A program made the translations under genes and the position numbers. 7,200 bases of DNA from Chloroflexota bacterium (GTDB lineage Bacteria; Chloroflexota; Limnocylindria; Limnocylindrales; CSP1-4), in contig PMJT01000066.1 in the NCBI GenBank assembly GCA_003158495.1, positions 1 to 7,200 of the forward strand, read 5' to 3'. Below the pieces are notes generated by a model, which did no database searches, was not told the DNA's origin, and was given only the letters and a program-made list of their open reading frames with translations. This document shows, piece by piece, positions 6,560 through 7,200 of this stretch (the first letter of the stretch is position 1; each line of letters begins with the position of its first letter).

Positions 6560-7200
6560 ATGACCACCAGAGCGGACGCTTCAGGGGGACGCGAAACCGC
6601 CCGCACGGGCCCCGCCACGACCCGCAAGCCGGCGGCGCCCCGGCGGGAGGGCGAGCAGCGCGTCGTAATCCTGAGCGGGCTCTCCGGCGCGGGCAAGACC
6701 GCCGCCACCAAGCTCTTCGAAGACCTCGGCTACACGTGCATGGACAACCTGCCCGGTGAGCTGTTGCCGGACCTGGCCGAGCTCATGTCGACGGATCGGC
6801 AGCGATTCGACAAGGTGGCGGTCGTCCTGGACGTCCGGGCGGGCAACGCCCCACTCGCACTGGCCGCGATGCGCGGCGCGCTCGAGGGTCGTGACATCAA
6901 GCCGCGGGTCATCTTCCTCGAAGCCCGCGACGACGTGCTGATCCGTCGATTCTCCGAGACGCGGCACCGTCATCCGCTGGCGGGGCGGCACGGCATCGCC
7001 GGCTCGATCGCGGAGGAGCGGCGGCTGCTCGATCCAATTCGGGCGGATGCCGACGTCGTCCTCGACACGTCAGACCTCTCGCTGCGCCAGCTCAAGGAGC
7101 GCATCTTCGCCAACCTCGAAGACGCGCCCGCGGATGATCAGCTCGTCTTCCAGCTGATCAGCTTCGGCTTCAAGCATGGCGTTCCGCTCGAGGCGGACCT
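6560..7200 (+). CDS. rapZ: RNase adapter / nucleotide-binding protein RapZ (YvcJ family), 3' truncated
   Basis: This family comprises P-loop proteins that bind nucleotides. In enteric bacteria RapZ guides RNase E to the GlmZ small RNA to set glucosamine-6-phosphate synthesis; in Firmicutes YvcJ is a GTPase. The role in this organism is not known. The 213 complete visible codons show Walker A GLSGAGKT (40-47), YTCMDNLP (58-65), a Walker-B-like VVLDVRAG (88-95), RVIFLEARDDVLIRRFSET (116-134), RHRHPL (135-140), VVLDTSDLS (166-174) and the beginning of the conserved C-terminal domain (LISFGFKHGVP, 199-209). About 70-80 residues should lie beyond the window. The start is fixed: an in-frame TAG lies at 6554-6556 and no other ATG, GTG or TTG precedes the P-loop. 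The roughly 33-residue Arg/Ala/Thr-rich N-terminal tail is therefore real and longer than usual. In many Gram-positive-type genomes yvcK and whiA follow; here that lies outside. Confidence 0.95.
   Translation, partial: MTTRADASGGRETARTGPATTRKPAAPRREGEQRVVILSGLSGAGKTAATKLFEDLGYTCMDNLPGELLPDLAELMSTDRQRFDKVAVVLDVRAGNAPLALAAMRGALEGRDIKPRVIFLEARDDVLIRRFSETRHRHPLAGRHGIAGSIAEERRLLDPIRADADVVLDTSDLSLRQLKERIFANLEDAPADDQLVFQLISFGFKHGVPLEAD

Overview
This GC-rich chromosomal window carries five protein-coding genes, all on the + strand: secD (5' end missing), secF, recJ, pyrF, an uncharacterised gene for a 321-residue protein, and rapZ (3' end missing). I saw no tRNA, rRNA, CRISPR array, insertion sequence or phage gene. 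No intergenic gap exceeds 160 bases. The gene set is bacterial housekeeping. SecD and SecF are separate proteins and PyrF is of the long (type 2) class. The SecF N-terminus (MFDVIGKRNWFF) and overall style resemble high-GC Chloroflexota (Limnocylindria-like lineages), with Actinomycetota as the alternative. That placement is an inference from memory of family sequences, not a search.

Layout. (1) 2-2357: secD and secF overlap by 8 bases and form one translational unit encoding the SecDF accessory complex of the Sec translocase. A strong hairpin follows at 2375-2408. (2) 2515-4407: recJ, a DHH-family single-strand 5'-3' exonuclease for repair and recombination. (3) 4408-4520: a 113-base spacer with a short hairpin, a perfect 16-base palindrome, and a -10-like box 8 bases from the pyrF ATG. 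(4) 4521-6439: pyrF (OMP decarboxylase, last step of UMP synthesis), followed after 56 bases by an unrecognised soluble, tryptophan-rich protein gene, probably co-transcribed. (5) 6440-6559: a spacer ending in a TACACT box 6 bases from the rapZ ATG. (6) 6560-7200: rapZ/yvcJ, a P-loop RNase-adapter/nucleotide-binding protein that runs off the window. In many Gram-positive-type genomes the next genes would be yvcK and whiA.

The functions (protein export, DNA repair, pyrimidine synthesis, envelope or RNA control) do not form one pathway. I see at least three probable transcription units: secDF, then recJ, then pyrF plus its neighbour, with rapZ probably starting a fourth. First genes of units appear to lack Shine-Dalgarno sites, and two have -10 boxes placed for leaderless mRNA. 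Genes inside units (secF and the 321-residue protein) have Shine-Dalgarno sites.

I found no convincing new multi-gene system. The most unusual local feature is a 13-base tandem duplication (5460-5485) that copies the start codon of the uncharacterised gene. It leaves a tiny overlapping ORF and separates the real start from its ribosome-binding site.
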